DNA of 64,000 nt from Actinoplanes sp. N902-109 (GCF_000389965.1 NC_021191.1:7131501-7195500), one strand, 5' to 3'; numbered from the stretch's first letter, positions 1 to 8,548 are shown. Numbers and translations are program-made. The notes: generated by a model from the letters alone, not told the origin.

Positions 1-1
1 T

Positions 2-811
2 CTCGCCGACATCGTCAACTACGGCCGCAACTGGAGTGGTTCGCTGGTCAAGTGGAGCCTCGCGGTGGACCAGACCATGGGTCCGCACAACGGCGGCTGC
101 GGCACCTGCACCGGGCTGATCACCGTGCAGAACGGTGGCTCCCGGGCCGGCCAGGTGGACTACACCATCGAGTACTACACGACCGGGCACCTGACGAAGT
201 ACGTACGCCCCGGGGCGTACCGGATCGCGTCCACCGCCTCGACGACCGTGCCGAACATCGCCTGGCGCAACCCCGACGGGTCGAAGGCCCTGATCGCGCA
301 CAACGGTGGGACAGCCGCGCAGCCGGTGAAGGTGGTGTGGGGCAACCAGTCGTTCACCTACACCCTGCCGGCGCGCACCACGGCGACGTTCACCTGGAAC
401 GGCACCCCCGGCACCCCGTCCACCAGCACCGGCGCCATCGTCAGTCAGGCCAACGGCAAATGCCTCGACGTCACCAACGGTTCGACCGCGGACGGCACGC
501 TGCCACAGATGTGGTCGTGCGTCGCCGGCTCGGCCAACCAGACCTGGACGAGCGGTTCCGACGGTACGGTCCGGGCGCTGGGCAAGTGCCTCGACGTGCA
601 GAACAACGCGACCACCGACGGCGCGGCCGTGCACCTGTGGACGTGCTACGCCGGGCTGGCGTCGCAGCGGTGGAGCCTGACCGACGGCACCCTGGTCAAC
701 GCGAACTCCGGCAAGTGCCTCGACATCAAGGACAACAACCTGGCCGACGGCGCCACCCTGCAGCAGTGGGCCTGCACCGGCGCCGCCAACCAGCGCTGGA
801 CCCGGTCATGA
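2..811 (+). CDS. Secreted GH30-type glycosidase, C-terminal part, with ricin-B lectin domain (partial at 5' end)
   Basis: Only the last 269 codons lie in the window; the frame is open from base 2. The first ~130 residues match the end of GH30 (glucosylceramidase/xylanase-like) enzymes: the barrel end with VKWSLAVDQTMGPHN, a CGTC pair, then the beta domain ending in TATFTW. After a short Pro/Thr/Ser linker comes a ricin-type beta-trefoil with three repeats, each with a GKCLD motif and closing in Q-x-W (NQTW, SQRW, NQRW), the usual galactose/xylan-binding module. The catalytic residues and signal peptide lie to the left of the window, so substrate cannot be judged. Its stop overlaps the stop of the convergent methyltransferase gene by six bases. 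The GH30 call is from family resemblance; the lectin domain is clear. Confidence 0.85.
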   Translation, partial: LADIVNYGRNWSGSLVKWSLAVDQTMGPHNGGCGTCTGLITVQNGGSRAGQVDYTIEYYTTGHLTKYVRPGAYRIASTASTTVPNIAWRNPDGSKALIAHNGGTAAQPVKVVWGNQSFTYTLPARTTATFTWNGTPGTPSTSTGAIVSQANGKCLDVTNGSTADGTLPQMWSCVAGSANQTWTSGSDGTVRALGKCLDVQNNATTDGAAVHLWTCYAGLASQRWSLTDGTLVNANSGKCLDIKDNNLADGATLQQWACTGAANQRWTRS

Positions 812-1588
812 GCGACGGCCGACCCCGCCGTAGAGCCAGCGGGTCGGTGCCAGGTTGTCCGTGCCGTCGGGCCGCCACTCGTCGACCGTGACGAGCCCGG
901 GCTCGACCAGGTCGAACCCGTCGAAGAAGCGGGCGATCCCGGCGTGCCGGCGGAAGTAGATGGGCGTCGGGGTGCGGCGGTAGACGGCCTCGACGCCCTC
1001 GACGGCCTCCGGCGCGTGCTTGTCCACCGTGACATGGGTCAGGGCGAGCATGCTGCCGGGGGCCAGCGCGTCGCGCAGCACACCCATCACCGGCTCGCGC
1101 TCGTCCTCACGCAGGAAGTGCGTCATGGCGATGAGCAGCACGCCGACCGGGCGGCTGAAATCGATCAGCCCGCGCACGTCGGGGTGCTCGACAACCTCGG
1201 CCGGGGCGCGCAGGTCGGCGGTGACGACCTGGGTGTCGGCGGTGGTCGCCAGCAGCGCGCGGCCGTGGGCCAGCACGATCGGGTCGTTGTCCACGTACAC
1301 CACGCGGGCGCCGGGCACGGCGGCCTGGGCCACCTCGTGGGTGTTGCCCACCGTGGGCAGCCCGGCGCCGATGTCGATGAACTGATCGATCCCGCACCCG
1401 GCCATGTAGGTGACGGCCCGGCGCAGGAACGCCCGGTTCTCCAGGGCCAGCCGGCGCACCTCGGGCATCGCCGCCTCCACCGCGACGACAGCTTCCCGAT
1501 CGACGGCGAAGTTGTCCTTGCCCCCGAGGTAGTAGTCGTACATCCGGGCCACATGCGGCCGGCTGGTGTCGATGTCGGCTTCCGTCAT
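806..1588 (-). CDS. SAM-dependent methyltransferase of the DUF574 (Methyltransf_19) type
   Basis: A 260-residue protein. It opens with IDTSRPHVARMYDYYLGGKDNF, the hallmark start of the actinobacterial DUF574 methyltransferases. The SAM-binding loop is FIDIGAGLPT, followed by an acidic strand end (VYVDNDP) and a second core motif near GVLLIAMTHFL. This family is expanded in actinomycetes and mostly without known substrate. An in-frame start lies 33 bases upstream (1621), but the ATG at 1588 begins exactly where the family begins and has GAGGG about ten bases upstream. The gene converges on the GH30 gene with a six-base overlap of the stop codons. Confidence 0.9.
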   Translation of the reverse strand: MTEADIDTSRPHVARMYDYYLGGKDNFAVDREAVVAVEAAMPEVRRLALENRAFLRRAVTYMAGCGIDQFIDIGAGLPTVGNTHEVAQAAVPGARVVYVDNDPIVLAHGRALLATTADTQVVTADLRAPAEVVEHPDVRGLIDFSRPVGVLLIAMTHFLREDEREPVMGVLRDALAPGSMLALTHVTVDKHAPEAVEGVEAVYRRTPTPIYFRRHAGIARFFDGFDLVEPGLVTVDEWRPDGTDNLAPTRWLYGGVGRRS

Positions 1589-1633
1589 CGCTGTGGCCCT
1601 CGCTCCCCGCGCACCGTCCAATGTGTGGTGATC

Positions 1634-2884
1634 CTAACGGTTGCGGCTCAGCGCACGACGGTGGGCGGCCCGCGAGACCGGGGGCGGGTTGCTCGCGGCG
1701 GGCAGGCCACCGTCGGCGAGCAGCCGGGCGATCGGCAGGGTGGCCGCGCCCATCGCGACCGTGTCCGGCCCGAGCTGGCAGAGGTCGATCCGGGTCCGGG
1801 AGTACGGCTGCCGCAGCGCCTTCTGCGCGGCAGCGTGGCGGATGCCGGGAAGGAAACGCTCGCCCAGCACCAGGCCCGCCGGGCCGCCCAGCACGATGCG
1901 CTCCGGCGAGAACAGGTTGATCAGGTCGGCGATCCCGGCGCCCAGGTAGCCCACGGTCTGCGCGACGACCTCGGCCGCCGCCGGGGGCAGCGGATCGTCG
2001 CCGCCGAGCAGCCGGCCGAGCAGATCGGGCGCGTACGGCTGCCCGGTCACCGCGGCCAGCCGGGCGTTCACCGTGCCGGCCCCGATGTACGCCTCCAGAC
2101 AGCCACGCGAACCGCACCGGCACTCGTCGCCGCCGTACACGATGGTGGTGTGGCCCCACTCGCCCGCGTTGCTGTTGGCCCCGCGGTAGCTGCGCCCGTC
2201 CATCACCACGGCCGCGCCGACACCGGTGCCGACCATGACGATCACCGCGTGCCGGGCACCGCGGCCCGCCCCGAACCACATCTCGGCCTGGCCCACGGCC
2301 TTGGCACCGTTCTCCACGTGGATCGGCACCGGGGTGCCGGCCCGCAGCATCTCGCCCAGCGGCACCGCGTCCCACCGGGTGGTCTGCGAATAGACGACGG
2401 CGCCGGCCTCGCTCTGGTCCACGACCCCCGGCACGCCCACGCCGAACCCCAGCACCTCGGACATGTCCACGCCGGCCTCGGCGACGGCCGCCGCCAGCCC
2501 CTCGAGCAGCTTCCCGGTCATCGCCTCGGGGCTCGGTGAGTCGCCCAGCCGGTGCTGCGCGAACCCCAGGCGGGACATCGCCAGGTCGTACACCTCGACC
2601 GTCACGCGGGTCTCGCCCACGTCGGCCCCGGCCACGTACCCGAAATTCGGGGCGACCCGGAGCAGCGCCCGCGGCCGGCCGCCGTCCGACCCGACCAGAC
2701 CGGCCTCCTCGACCAGGCCCTCGTCGATCATCTCGCCGATCAGGTTGCTGACGCTGGCCTGGCTCAGCGCGGTGGTGTCGCCGAGCTGCTGGCGACTCTG
2801 CCGGCCCCCGTGGAACAGGTCGGTGAGCAGGCTGGCCCGGTTTGCCCGGCGCACGTCCCGCACCGTCGTACGCCTTGTTTCCAC
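1634..2884 (-). CDS. ROK family transcriptional regulator
   Basis: A 416-residue protein. The N-terminal winged helix (about 10-70) has QLGDTTALSQASVSNLI. The ROK sugar-kinase fold follows, with an ATP-loop-like segment (AGADVGETRV), VGTGVGAAVV, and the ROK signature with zinc ligands CRCGSRGCLE preceded by NAGEWGH. The HTH plus ROK layout is that of NagC/XylR-type repressors, which bind DNA until a sugar ligand docks in the ROK domain. The neighbouring GH30 enzyme suggests, but does not prove, a role in sugar control. The start is a GTG preceded by TAGGTT and six bases, so it may be leaderless. Confidence 0.92.
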   Translation of the reverse strand: METRRTTVRDVRRANRASLLTDLFHGGRQSRQQLGDTTALSQASVSNLIGEMIDEGLVEEAGLVGSDGGRPRALLRVAPNFGYVAGADVGETRVTVEVYDLAMSRLGFAQHRLGDSPSPEAMTGKLLEGLAAAVAEAGVDMSEVLGFGVGVPGVVDQSEAGAVVYSQTTRWDAVPLGEMLRAGTPVPIHVENGAKAVGQAEMWFGAGRGARHAVIVMVGTGVGAAVVMDGRSYRGANSNAGEWGHTTIVYGGDECRCGSRGCLEAYIGAGTVNARLAAVTGQPYAPDLLGRLLGGDDPLPPAAAEVVAQTVGYLGAGIADLINLFSPERIVLGGPAGLVLGERFLPGIRHAAAQKALRQPYSRTRIDLCQLGPDTVAMGAATLPIARLLADGGLPAASNPPPVSRAAHRRALSRNR

Positions 2885-2896
2885 CGGAAGAACCTA
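2885..2896 (-). promoter_or_regulatory. Putative leaderless -10 element of the ROK gene
   Basis: On the minus strand TAGGTT is followed by six bases and then GTG. There is no Shine-Dalgarno sequence. This is the spacing expected if transcription starts at the start codon. No convincing -35 was seen. Confidence 0.45.
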
Positions 2897-3150
2897 TCCC
2901 AGCGGAGCTGTACCACCGTGCCTGCGTGAGCGACTACCTCGCCGTCAAACCGGGCCAACTGGGACGAACGCGCGCAACCGCACGCCGGTTCACCCGGCTA
3001 CAACGTCGCGGCGCCGGGCGCGGACCCCGGCCGGCCCAGGCGTCCGGACCGCCTGCCGCACACCTGCACCCTGCAGGCGGTGCGCGCCGTTTAGAGATCA
3101 ACGGGTCCGGGGTATCCCGCGAGCACTCTCACCCCTTAGGAGCCCCCCCG

Positions 3151-3360
3151 ATGCGCGCAGGATCGATAGGCGGAGTCATCGTCATCCTCTGGCTCGTGCT
3201 CGGCGCCGTTGCTGCGTTCGAGCGCGGTTATTTCAAGGACACCGGCGACACCAGCTGCGCCGAGGCCGGCACCGTGGTCGTCACGGTGGTCGCCGGCCCG
3301 CTGAACTGGTTCGGCGTCAACCCGAAGGTCAAGTGCGACATCCCCGAGCCGTCGAAGTAG
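3151..3360 (+). CDS. Small conserved membrane protein
   Basis: A 69-residue protein with one N-terminal membrane helix (GGVIVILWLVLGAVAAF) followed by a tail containing two cysteines and the motif GPLNWFGVNPKVKC. Similar small proteins with a G(P)LN-GVNPKV motif occur widely in actinobacteria, without known function. The start is fixed by AGGAG at 3138-3142. An in-frame longer ORF begins at 2842, but the upstream part is not protein-like. A strong hairpin terminator follows directly. Confidence 0.8.
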   Translation: MRAGSIGGVIVILWLVLGAVAAFERGYFKDTGDTSCAEAGTVVVTVVAGPLNWFGVNPKVKCDIPEPSK

Positions 3361-3380
3361 CCCCGGGCGCCCGCCCCCAG

Positions 3381-3414
3381 CGACCGGGCGGTCAGCAAGC
3401 TGACCGCCCGGTCG
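3381..3414 (+). terminator. Strong hairpin terminator
   Basis: A perfect inverted repeat with 16-bp arms (left arm CGACCGGGCGGTCAGC) separated by two bases, starting 20 bases after the stop of the small membrane protein. There is no T tract, as is common in actinomycetes. Confidence 0.75.
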
Positions 3415-3505
3415 GGCATCCGCAGAACCTCGCCTCCTACCACCGCGGGCTCGTACCCTGGGTCGGCGTGGCAGCACGCCACGCCGACCCGGGAGGCGGC
3501 CACCC

Positions 3506-3877
3506 ATGCCCGTCGGACGCTTGCACCACGTGATCTTCGACTGCCCCGACCCGGCCGGCGCCGCGGCTTTCTGGAGCGCCGTGCTCGGGCACCCGGTGAC
3601 GTACGCGGACGAGGATTTCGTGGTTGTCTCGGTCGACGCCACCACGTCGGGGCTGGCGTTCCAGCGGGCCGCCGGGCAGCGCGCGCCGACCTGGCCGGAC
3701 CCGGCGGTGCCGCAGCAGCTGCACCCCGACGTGATGGTGGACGACCCGGCCGCGGCCGCTGCGGCCGTGCTGGCGCTGGGCGCGCGGCGGCTATCCGGCG
3801 ACGACGTCTTCGCCGACCCCGCCGGCCATCCGTTCTGCCTGATCCCGCGGCCGGGCTGGGCGCCCCCGGTCGGCTGA
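3506..3877 (+). CDS. VOC family protein (glyoxalase-like)
   Basis: A 123-residue single-domain vicinal-oxygen-chelate protein. It starts LHHVIFDCPDPAGAAAFW, the usual beta-alpha opening, and closes with FADPAGHPFCLI, the closing strand of the glyoxalase_6-like group. A GGGAGG site lies just upstream of the ATG. Substrate unknown. Its last 87 bases overlap the tail of the convergent LLM oxidoreductase frame. Confidence 0.85.
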   Translation: MPVGRLHHVIFDCPDPAGAAAFWSAVLGHPVTYADEDFVVVSVDATTSGLAFQRAAGQRAPTWPDPAVPQQLHPDVMVDDPAAAAAAVLALGARRLSGDDVFADPAGHPFCLIPRPGWAPPVG

Positions 3878-4690
3878 CCCGCGCAGCTGCGCGAGCTGGT
3901 CCACCTGGTCCGGGTCGTCGCCGTAGCAGTACAGCACCAGTTCGTCGGCGCCGAAGTCGCGGTAGGCCGCGATGGTGTCGGCGATCTGCGCGGGATCGGT
4001 GAGCGGCTCGCCGAAGCCCGGGCGCCCGGTGAAGGCGTAGTAGTCCGCGACCGCCGCCCGCGCCTGCTGCACTGCGGCCCCGACAGCCACATTGATCTGG
4101 CAGACCAGCCGCGGCCGGCCCGGGCGCCCGGCCGCGGCCCAGTCGTCCTGCACCGACCGCACCAGCGGGCCGGCCCACGACAGCGGCGCGGCGCAGAGGA
4201 AACCGGCGCCGTGCCGGGCGATTCGCCGCAACGCGACCGGCGCGAACGCCCCGATGAGCAGCTCCGGGCCGCCCGCTGTCGCCGGTCGCGGTCCGATGCT
4301 CCCGGCACGCCAGATCCGGCGCAGGTCGGTCAGCTGCCGGTCGAGCAGGTCGCCACGCCCGGCGAGCGGCACCCCGGCCGCGGCATGGTCGTCGGCGCGG
4401 CCACCGATGCCGATGCCGAGCACGAAGCGCCCACCGGACATCCGGTCCAGCGTCGCGACCTGCTTGGCCAGCAACGGTGTCTGGCGCAGCGGTCCGAGCA
4501 GCACCTCGCTCTGCAGCCGGATCCGGCTCGTGGCGCCGGCCAGCACGGACAGGGCGATCAGCGGCTCGGGGTTGTCGTACACGAGCCGGTCGAGCAGGGC
4601 GAGTGAGTCGAACCCGCAGCTTTCCGCGCGGCGGGCCCAGTCGGGCAGGCGGGCGGGGTGGCTGACGGGCAGGCCGAGGCCGAGATCCAT
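3791..4690 (-). CDS. LLM class flavin-dependent oxidoreductase
   Basis: A 299-residue luciferase-like (F420/FMN) monooxygenase-fold protein. Features include DLGLGLPVS at the N-terminus, LDRMSGGRFVLGIGIGG, the PELLIGAF strand, and IADTIAAYRDFGADELVLY near the end. The ATG at 4690 has CTGGAG upstream; the frame extends 39 codons further but without homology. The last ~30 codons (Arg/Gly rich) run into the convergent VOC gene and look like read-through, so the natural domain ends near the YGDDPDQVDQLAQLRG segment. The TetR gene lies upstream in the same direction. Confidence 0.85.
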   Translation of the reverse strand: MDLGLGLPVSHPARLPDWARRAESCGFDSLALLDRLVYDNPEPLIALSVLAGATSRIRLQSEVLLGPLRQTPLLAKQVATLDRMSGGRFVLGIGIGGRADDHAAAGVPLAGRGDLLDRQLTDLRRIWRAGSIGPRPATAGGPELLIGAFAPVALRRIARHGAGFLCAAPLSWAGPLVRSVQDDWAAAGRPGRPRLVCQINVAVGAAVQQARAAVADYYAFTGRPGFGEPLTDPAQIADTIAAYRDFGADELVLYCYGDDPDQVDQLAQLRGSADRGRPARPRDQAERMAGGVGEDVVAG

Positions 4691-4847
4691 GACGTCTCCA
4701 GGAAGTGGGCAGCAACAAGCGCTGTCGCCACTCCCTCCCGACCGGCCGTCCACTTCGGATCGACCGGCCCGGGTCATGTGCCGCTCTGCGACGCCGTTCT
4801 CCGGCACATGATGCGGGTCCGCGGTGATTCTAGCGGATGCCCGGCGC

Positions 4848-5414
4848 TCACTTCAGTGCGTTTGTGGCCAGGCGCAGGTCGGTGAACGCCCGGTCGAGGT
4901 GCGCGTGCAGGTCCTGGGTCCGGTCGGCGTGCCAGCGCCGGATCGCGTTCGCGTACGTGTCCATGCCGACCTGGGCGCACAGCGCGGCGAGCTGGCCGGT
5001 CACCCCGCGGGCCCGCAGCGCGTCGGCGAGCGCGGCGACCAGTGACGCGCTCTTGGCCAGGGCGCGTTCCTGCAACGCCGGCGTCGCGGCGATGACCGGC
5101 GCGCGCCGCTCGGTGACCGGCAGGTGGCGTTCGATGAGCACGACGGTCTCGTGGAACGCGGCCCGCAGCGCGGCCAGCGGCTTGGTGCCGGCCGGGACCG
5201 CGGCGACCGCGCCGGTCAGCAGCTCGCGCAGCTCGGCCTCGCCGTCGAAGAACACCTCGCGCTTGTCCGCGAAGTGCCGGAAGAAGGTGCGCTCGGTGAC
5301 GCCGGCCTGGGCCGCGATGTCGCCGGTCGTGGTCTTGTCGTAGCCCCGCTCCAGGTACAGCTCGAGCGCGGCCTCCTGCAGCCGTAGCCGCACCTCATCA
5401 GCGTTCCGTGGCAC
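4848..5414 (-). CDS. TetR family transcriptional repressor
   Basis: About 188 residues. The N-terminal HTH is typical: TTGDIAAQAGVTERTFFRHF followed by ADKREVFF. The ligand domain is all-helical. The frame is open back to 5450, but that start would put an operator inside the gene. The GTG at 5414 is chosen because TAGGGT lies seven bases before it and the domain starts soon after. AGGGTGAG could equally act as a ribosome site. The gene is divergent from the SDR gene, across a region with three palindromes that are very likely its own binding sites. Confidence 0.88.
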   Translation of the reverse strand: MPRNADEVRLRLQEAALELYLERGYDKTTTGDIAAQAGVTERTFFRHFADKREVFFDGEAELRELLTGAVAAVPAGTKPLAALRAAFHETVVLIERHLPVTERRAPVIAATPALQERALAKSASLVAALADALRARGVTGQLAALCAQVGMDTYANAIRRWHADRTQDLHAHLDRAFTDLRLATNALK

Positions 5415-5435
5415 GCCGCTCACCCTAGCACAGGA

Positions 5436-5494
5436 GTCAGTGACTGACACAAAATTGCGTCAGTCACTGACTCAAGCTAGCGTCAGGGACTGAC
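5436..5494. promoter_or_regulatory. Triple palindromic operator between tetR and SDR genes
   Basis: Three 13-bp palindromes: GTCAGTGACTGAC at 5436-5448, GTCAGTCACTGAC at 5459-5471 and GTCAGGGACTGAC at 5482-5494. Their centres are exactly 23 bp apart (5442, 5465, 5488). The first two are perfect; the third has one mismatch. The sites cover the divergent promoters, as expected for TetR control of both genes. Confidence 0.85.
5455..5483 (+). promoter_or_regulatory. Promoter of the SDR-esterase operon
   Basis: TTGCGT at 5455-5460, 17-bp spacer, TAGCGT at 5478-5483. The middle palindrome fills the spacer, and the third overlaps the -10 and start region. Confidence 0.6.
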
Positions 5495-5509
5495 ACAAGG
5501 GAGCACACC

Positions 5510-6271
5510 ATGGATCACCGTTTCACCGGCCGGACGGTCGTCGTGACCGGAGCCAGTTCCGGCATCGGCGACGGCATCGCCCGGCGGTTCGCGGCCGAGG
5601 GCGCCAACCTCGTCCTCGCCGCGCGGCGCAAGGAGCGGCTCGACGCGCTCGCCGCCGAACTCGGCCCGGACCGCACGCTCGCGGTCACCACCGACGTCAC
5701 CAGCCAGTCCGATGTCCAAGCCATGATCGAGGCCGGGGCCGCCCGGTTCGGCGGCATCGACGTGCTGGTCTCCAACGCGGGCCTGGGCCTGGGCAAGGAG
5801 TTCGCGGAGACCACCCTGGCCGACTGGCGACTGATCATGAGCACCGATGTCGACAGCTGCTTCTTCGGTGCCCAGGCAGCCCTGCCGCACCTCAGGCGCA
5901 GCCGCGGCAGCATCGTGCAGATCGCCTCGGCCAGCGGGCTGGGCGGTGACCGCCGGCTCACCGCCTACAACGCGGCCAAGGGTGCGGTCGTCAACTTCAC
6001 CCGGGGCCTGGCCTTCGACCTCGGCCAGTACGGCATCCGGGTCAACACCGTCGCACCGTCACTCACCGCGCCCGAGGATCTCGCTGCGGCCCATGCGCAC
6101 CTCATCGAGCGCTTCAACCAGCGGCGGGCGCTCGCCGGTTACAGCACCCCCGCCGATGTCGCCGCCGCGGTCGCCTTTCTCGCCTCGGCCGACGCCCGCT
6201 TCATCACCGGCACCATCCTGCCCGTCGACGGTGGCATCACCGCCGGCAGCGGCCAGCCCGAACTCTTCTGA
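5510..6271 (+). CDS. SDR family NAD(P)-dependent oxidoreductase
   Basis: A 253-residue classical short-chain dehydrogenase. Cofactor loop TGASSGIG (13-20), NAG motif (89-91), catalytic Ser around 140-142, and YNAAK (Tyr153, Lys157). The C-terminus ends TGTILPVDGGI. It is the first gene after the TetR operators and is followed ten bases later by an esterase gene, so the two are likely co-transcribed and induced together when TetR is released. Substrate unknown. Confidence 0.93.
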   Translation: MDHRFTGRTVVVTGASSGIGDGIARRFAAEGANLVLAARRKERLDALAAELGPDRTLAVTTDVTSQSDVQAMIEAGAARFGGIDVLVSNAGLGLGKEFAETTLADWRLIMSTDVDSCFFGAQAALPHLRRSRGSIVQIASASGLGGDRRLTAYNAAKGAVVNFTRGLAFDLGQYGIRVNTVAPSLTAPEDLAAAHAHLIERFNQRRALAGYSTPADVAAAVAFLASADARFITGTILPVDGGITAGSGQPELF

Positions 6272-6280
6272 GGAGTCCCG

Positions 6281-7252
6281 ATGAGCCCCACGACCGACCT
6301 GCTCGACCCGGAACTCGCCGCCGCGTTCGCCGCCATGCCCAAGGCCGCCAACGGAACGTTGCTCGACTTCTCCGACATCCCCGCGCTGCGTGCCCAGCTC
6401 CGCGCGGCGCGTGCCGCCCTCCCGGCCGCCGAGCCGGACCCCAGGATCACGATCGGGACGGTACGACCGGAGCGCACCGACTCCACCGCTCTGGACATCG
6501 TCCTCTACCGCCCGGCCGGCGCCGGTCCCACGCTCCCGGCACTGCTCTGGTTCCACGCCGGGGCCCAGGTGCTCGGCGACGACGCCCACGACGACGATGC
6601 GTACCACACAGCCCTGGCCCTGGATCTCGGCTGCGTCCTCGCCGTCGTGGAATACCGGCTCGCGCCGGAGACCCCGGCCCCCGGCGCCGCCGAGGACGGC
6701 CACCTCGCGTACACGTATCTGCGCGAGCACGCCGCCGAGCACGGCATCGACCCGCACCGGATCGGGCTGGCCGGCGCCAGTGGCGGCGGGGCACCGGCCG
6801 CTGCCACCGCGCTGATGGTCCGCGACCGGCACGAACCCCGGCCGCGCCTGCTCAGCCTGCTCTACCCCATGCTCGACGACCGCATGGCCACCCCGTCGAT
6901 GACCGACGACACCGCCGAGGTGGTCTTCACCAGCCGCGACCTCGGACTGGCCTGGGACGCGGTGCTGGGCGAGCGGCGTGGCGCGGCTGAGGTGGACCCG
7001 TACTCGGCCCCCGGGCGGGCCGCGGACCTCACCGGCCTGCCCGACACCTTCGTCGCGGTGGCCCAGCACGACCAGCTGCGCGACGAGGGCATCGACTTCG
7101 CCCGCCGCCTGCTCACCGCGGGCGTCCCGGTCGACCTGCACCTGTACGCCCGGGCCTTCCACGCCTGGGACCGCTTCGCCGCCACCTCGGCCCTGGCCCG
7201 CTCGTTCGAGCGGACCTGGCGCGACTTCCTCCGCCGCCACCTGCACGGCTGA
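6281..7252 (+). CDS. Alpha/beta hydrolase, HSL-type esterase
   Basis: A 323-residue alpha/beta hydrolase_3 protein. The oxyanion motif is altered from HGGG to HAGA (92-95). The nucleophile elbow is GASGG (Ser167), with Asp264 (AQHD) and His294 (RAFH) completing the triad. GAGGAG lies just before the ATG. It lies ten bases after the SDR gene, in the TetR-controlled operon. A lipase/carboxylesterase role is likely. Confidence 0.9.
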   Translation: MSPTTDLLDPELAAAFAAMPKAANGTLLDFSDIPALRAQLRAARAALPAAEPDPRITIGTVRPERTDSTALDIVLYRPAGAGPTLPALLWFHAGAQVLGDDAHDDDAYHTALALDLGCVLAVVEYRLAPETPAPGAAEDGHLAYTYLREHAAEHGIDPHRIGLAGASGGGAPAAATALMVRDRHEPRPRLLSLLYPMLDDRMATPSMTDDTAEVVFTSRDLGLAWDAVLGERRGAAEVDPYSAPGRAADLTGLPDTFVAVAQHDQLRDEGIDFARRLLTAGVPVDLHLYARAFHAWDRFAATSALARSFERTWRDFLRRHLHG

Positions 7253-7274
7253 GCCGCGGGCAGCCGGGCCGGGC

Positions 7275-7787
7275 TCAGGCCGGCAACGATCTCTCGGGGG
7301 TCGGCCCGGCCGGTTGGCCGAGCAGCGTGCGCAGCCGGGCCAGGGTCCGGGAACTCTGCGAGGTCACCGTGCCGGGCGGCAGGTCGAGGATCTGCGCCAC
7401 GGACTCGACGCTGAGATCCTCCCAGTACCGCAGCACCACGATGGCCCGCTCCCGCGGCGGTATCCGGCCCAGCGCCTCGATCAGCGTCAGCCGCAGGTCG
7501 GGGTCGTCGCCCGGGCCGGGCGTCTCGGCGAACTCGGCGGTCACCACCTCGCGCGAGCGCTTCAACCGGTGCTGGTCCAGGAAGGCGCGGGAGAGCACCT
7601 GCCGCGCGTACGCATGCGGGTTGTCCCGCCGGGTGATCCGCTTCCAGTGCACGAACATCTTGGCCAGCGTGGTCTGGGTCAGGTCGCCGGCCAGGTCCCA
7701 GTCGCGGCACAGCAGGTACGCGGTGCGCCGCAACTGCCCCGCCGAGGTGCGGGCGTACTCGACGAAATCGTCGTCGCTGCTACTCAC
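7275..7787 (-). CDS. SigE-type ECF RNA polymerase sigma factor
   Basis: A 170-residue sigma factor with region 2 (AYLLCRDWDLAGDLTQTTLAKMF) and region 4 (LGRIPPRERAIVVLRYWEDL followed by a helix-turn-helix with PPGTVTSQSSR). It belongs to the actinobacterial SigE/SigL-like group. The start is a GTG whose last bases form the stop of the preceding membrane protein gene (GTGA overlap), so the two are translationally coupled. Confidence 0.9.
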   Translation of the reverse strand: MSSSDDDFVEYARTSAGQLRRTAYLLCRDWDLAGDLTQTTLAKMFVHWKRITRRDNPHAYARQVLSRAFLDQHRLKRSREVVTAEFAETPGPGDDPDLRLTLIEALGRIPPRERAIVVLRYWEDLSVESVAQILDLPPGTVTSQSSRTLARLRTLLGQPAGPTPERSLPA

Positions 7788-8548
7788 TTGCCGAGCTCCG
7801 CCGGCAGGTGCGGGTAGGCAGCCGCACCCTGCTCGTTCAGCTCGGGGTCGATGGTCACCCCCCAGCGCGGGTCGGCGCCCACCTCGGCGGCCTCCTGCAC
7901 GGTCAGGACCTGCGGCGACGTCTTGTTCGTGTGCCCGTTCCAGGCCAGGCAGTTGGCGAGGTTGAACTGCAGCAGCGTGTCATCGGCGTGGTGGACCCAG
8001 ACGATGGTGTGCTGGACACAGTTGCTGGGGACCTTCTTGACCATGTATTCCACGCCGTTCCCGAGCGGGATCCAGGTGCCCTTGAAGTCCGACGCCTTGC
8101 GCGTCATCACGTTCAACCGGATCATGCCGGGCCCCTGGCCGCGGTCCAGGTAGGTCTGCACCGTCACGTCCCCGTACTCGACAAAGCCGGCGTAGTTGCT
8201 GGTCTTCCCGGCCGGCAGGTTCTGGACGAGCAGGTGGAGCAGCCCGGCCGGAGTGCCTTTGACCCGCTTGCCGGGAACCGCGCCGCTGGGGCCCGCAGCC
8301 GGGTTCGCAGCGGTGGGGCTCGCAGCCGGGGCAGCCGCCACCACGGCCGTGGGCTGCGGCCCGCCGGCGTTGCTGACGACCACCCCCGTGCCCAGCCCGG
8401 CGGCGACAAGCACGGCCAGTCCCGCACCGCCGACCGTCAGCCGCCGCCTGGTCCGCATCCGCCGCCCCTTGGCCAGCGCACCCTCGACCAGACCACCGAT
8501 CGGCGGCTCGTCCAGCTCGACAGCCCGGAATTCCTCACGCATCGCCAT
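7784..8548 (-). CDS. Membrane-anchored partner of the sigma factor (putative anti-sigma-like protein)
   Basis: About 254 residues. A cytoplasmic N-terminus of ~35 residues is followed by a basic stretch RMRTRRR, one membrane helix (GGAGLAVLVAAGLGTGVVVS), an Ala/Pro linker and an extracellular domain of ~150 residues with two cysteines. Position and topology suggest a sigma-factor regulator, but no zinc anti-sigma motif (HxxxCxxC) is present. Upstream AGGAGAGG supports the ATG at 8548; a TTG and another ATG lie within three codons. It is unusual that the membrane gene precedes the sigma gene. Confidence 0.8.
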   Translation of the reverse strand: MAMREEFRAVELDEPPIGGLVEGALAKGRRMRTRRRLTVGGAGLAVLVAAGLGTGVVVSNAGGPQPTAVVAAAPAASPTAANPAAGPSGAVPGKRVKGTPAGLLHLLVQNLPAGKTSNYAGFVEYGDVTVQTYLDRGQGPGMIRLNVMTRKASDFKGTWIPLGNGVEYMVKKVPSNCVQHTIVWVHHADDTLLQFNLANCLAWNGHTNKTSPQVLTVQEAAEVGADPRWGVTIDPELNEQGAAAYPHLPAELGK

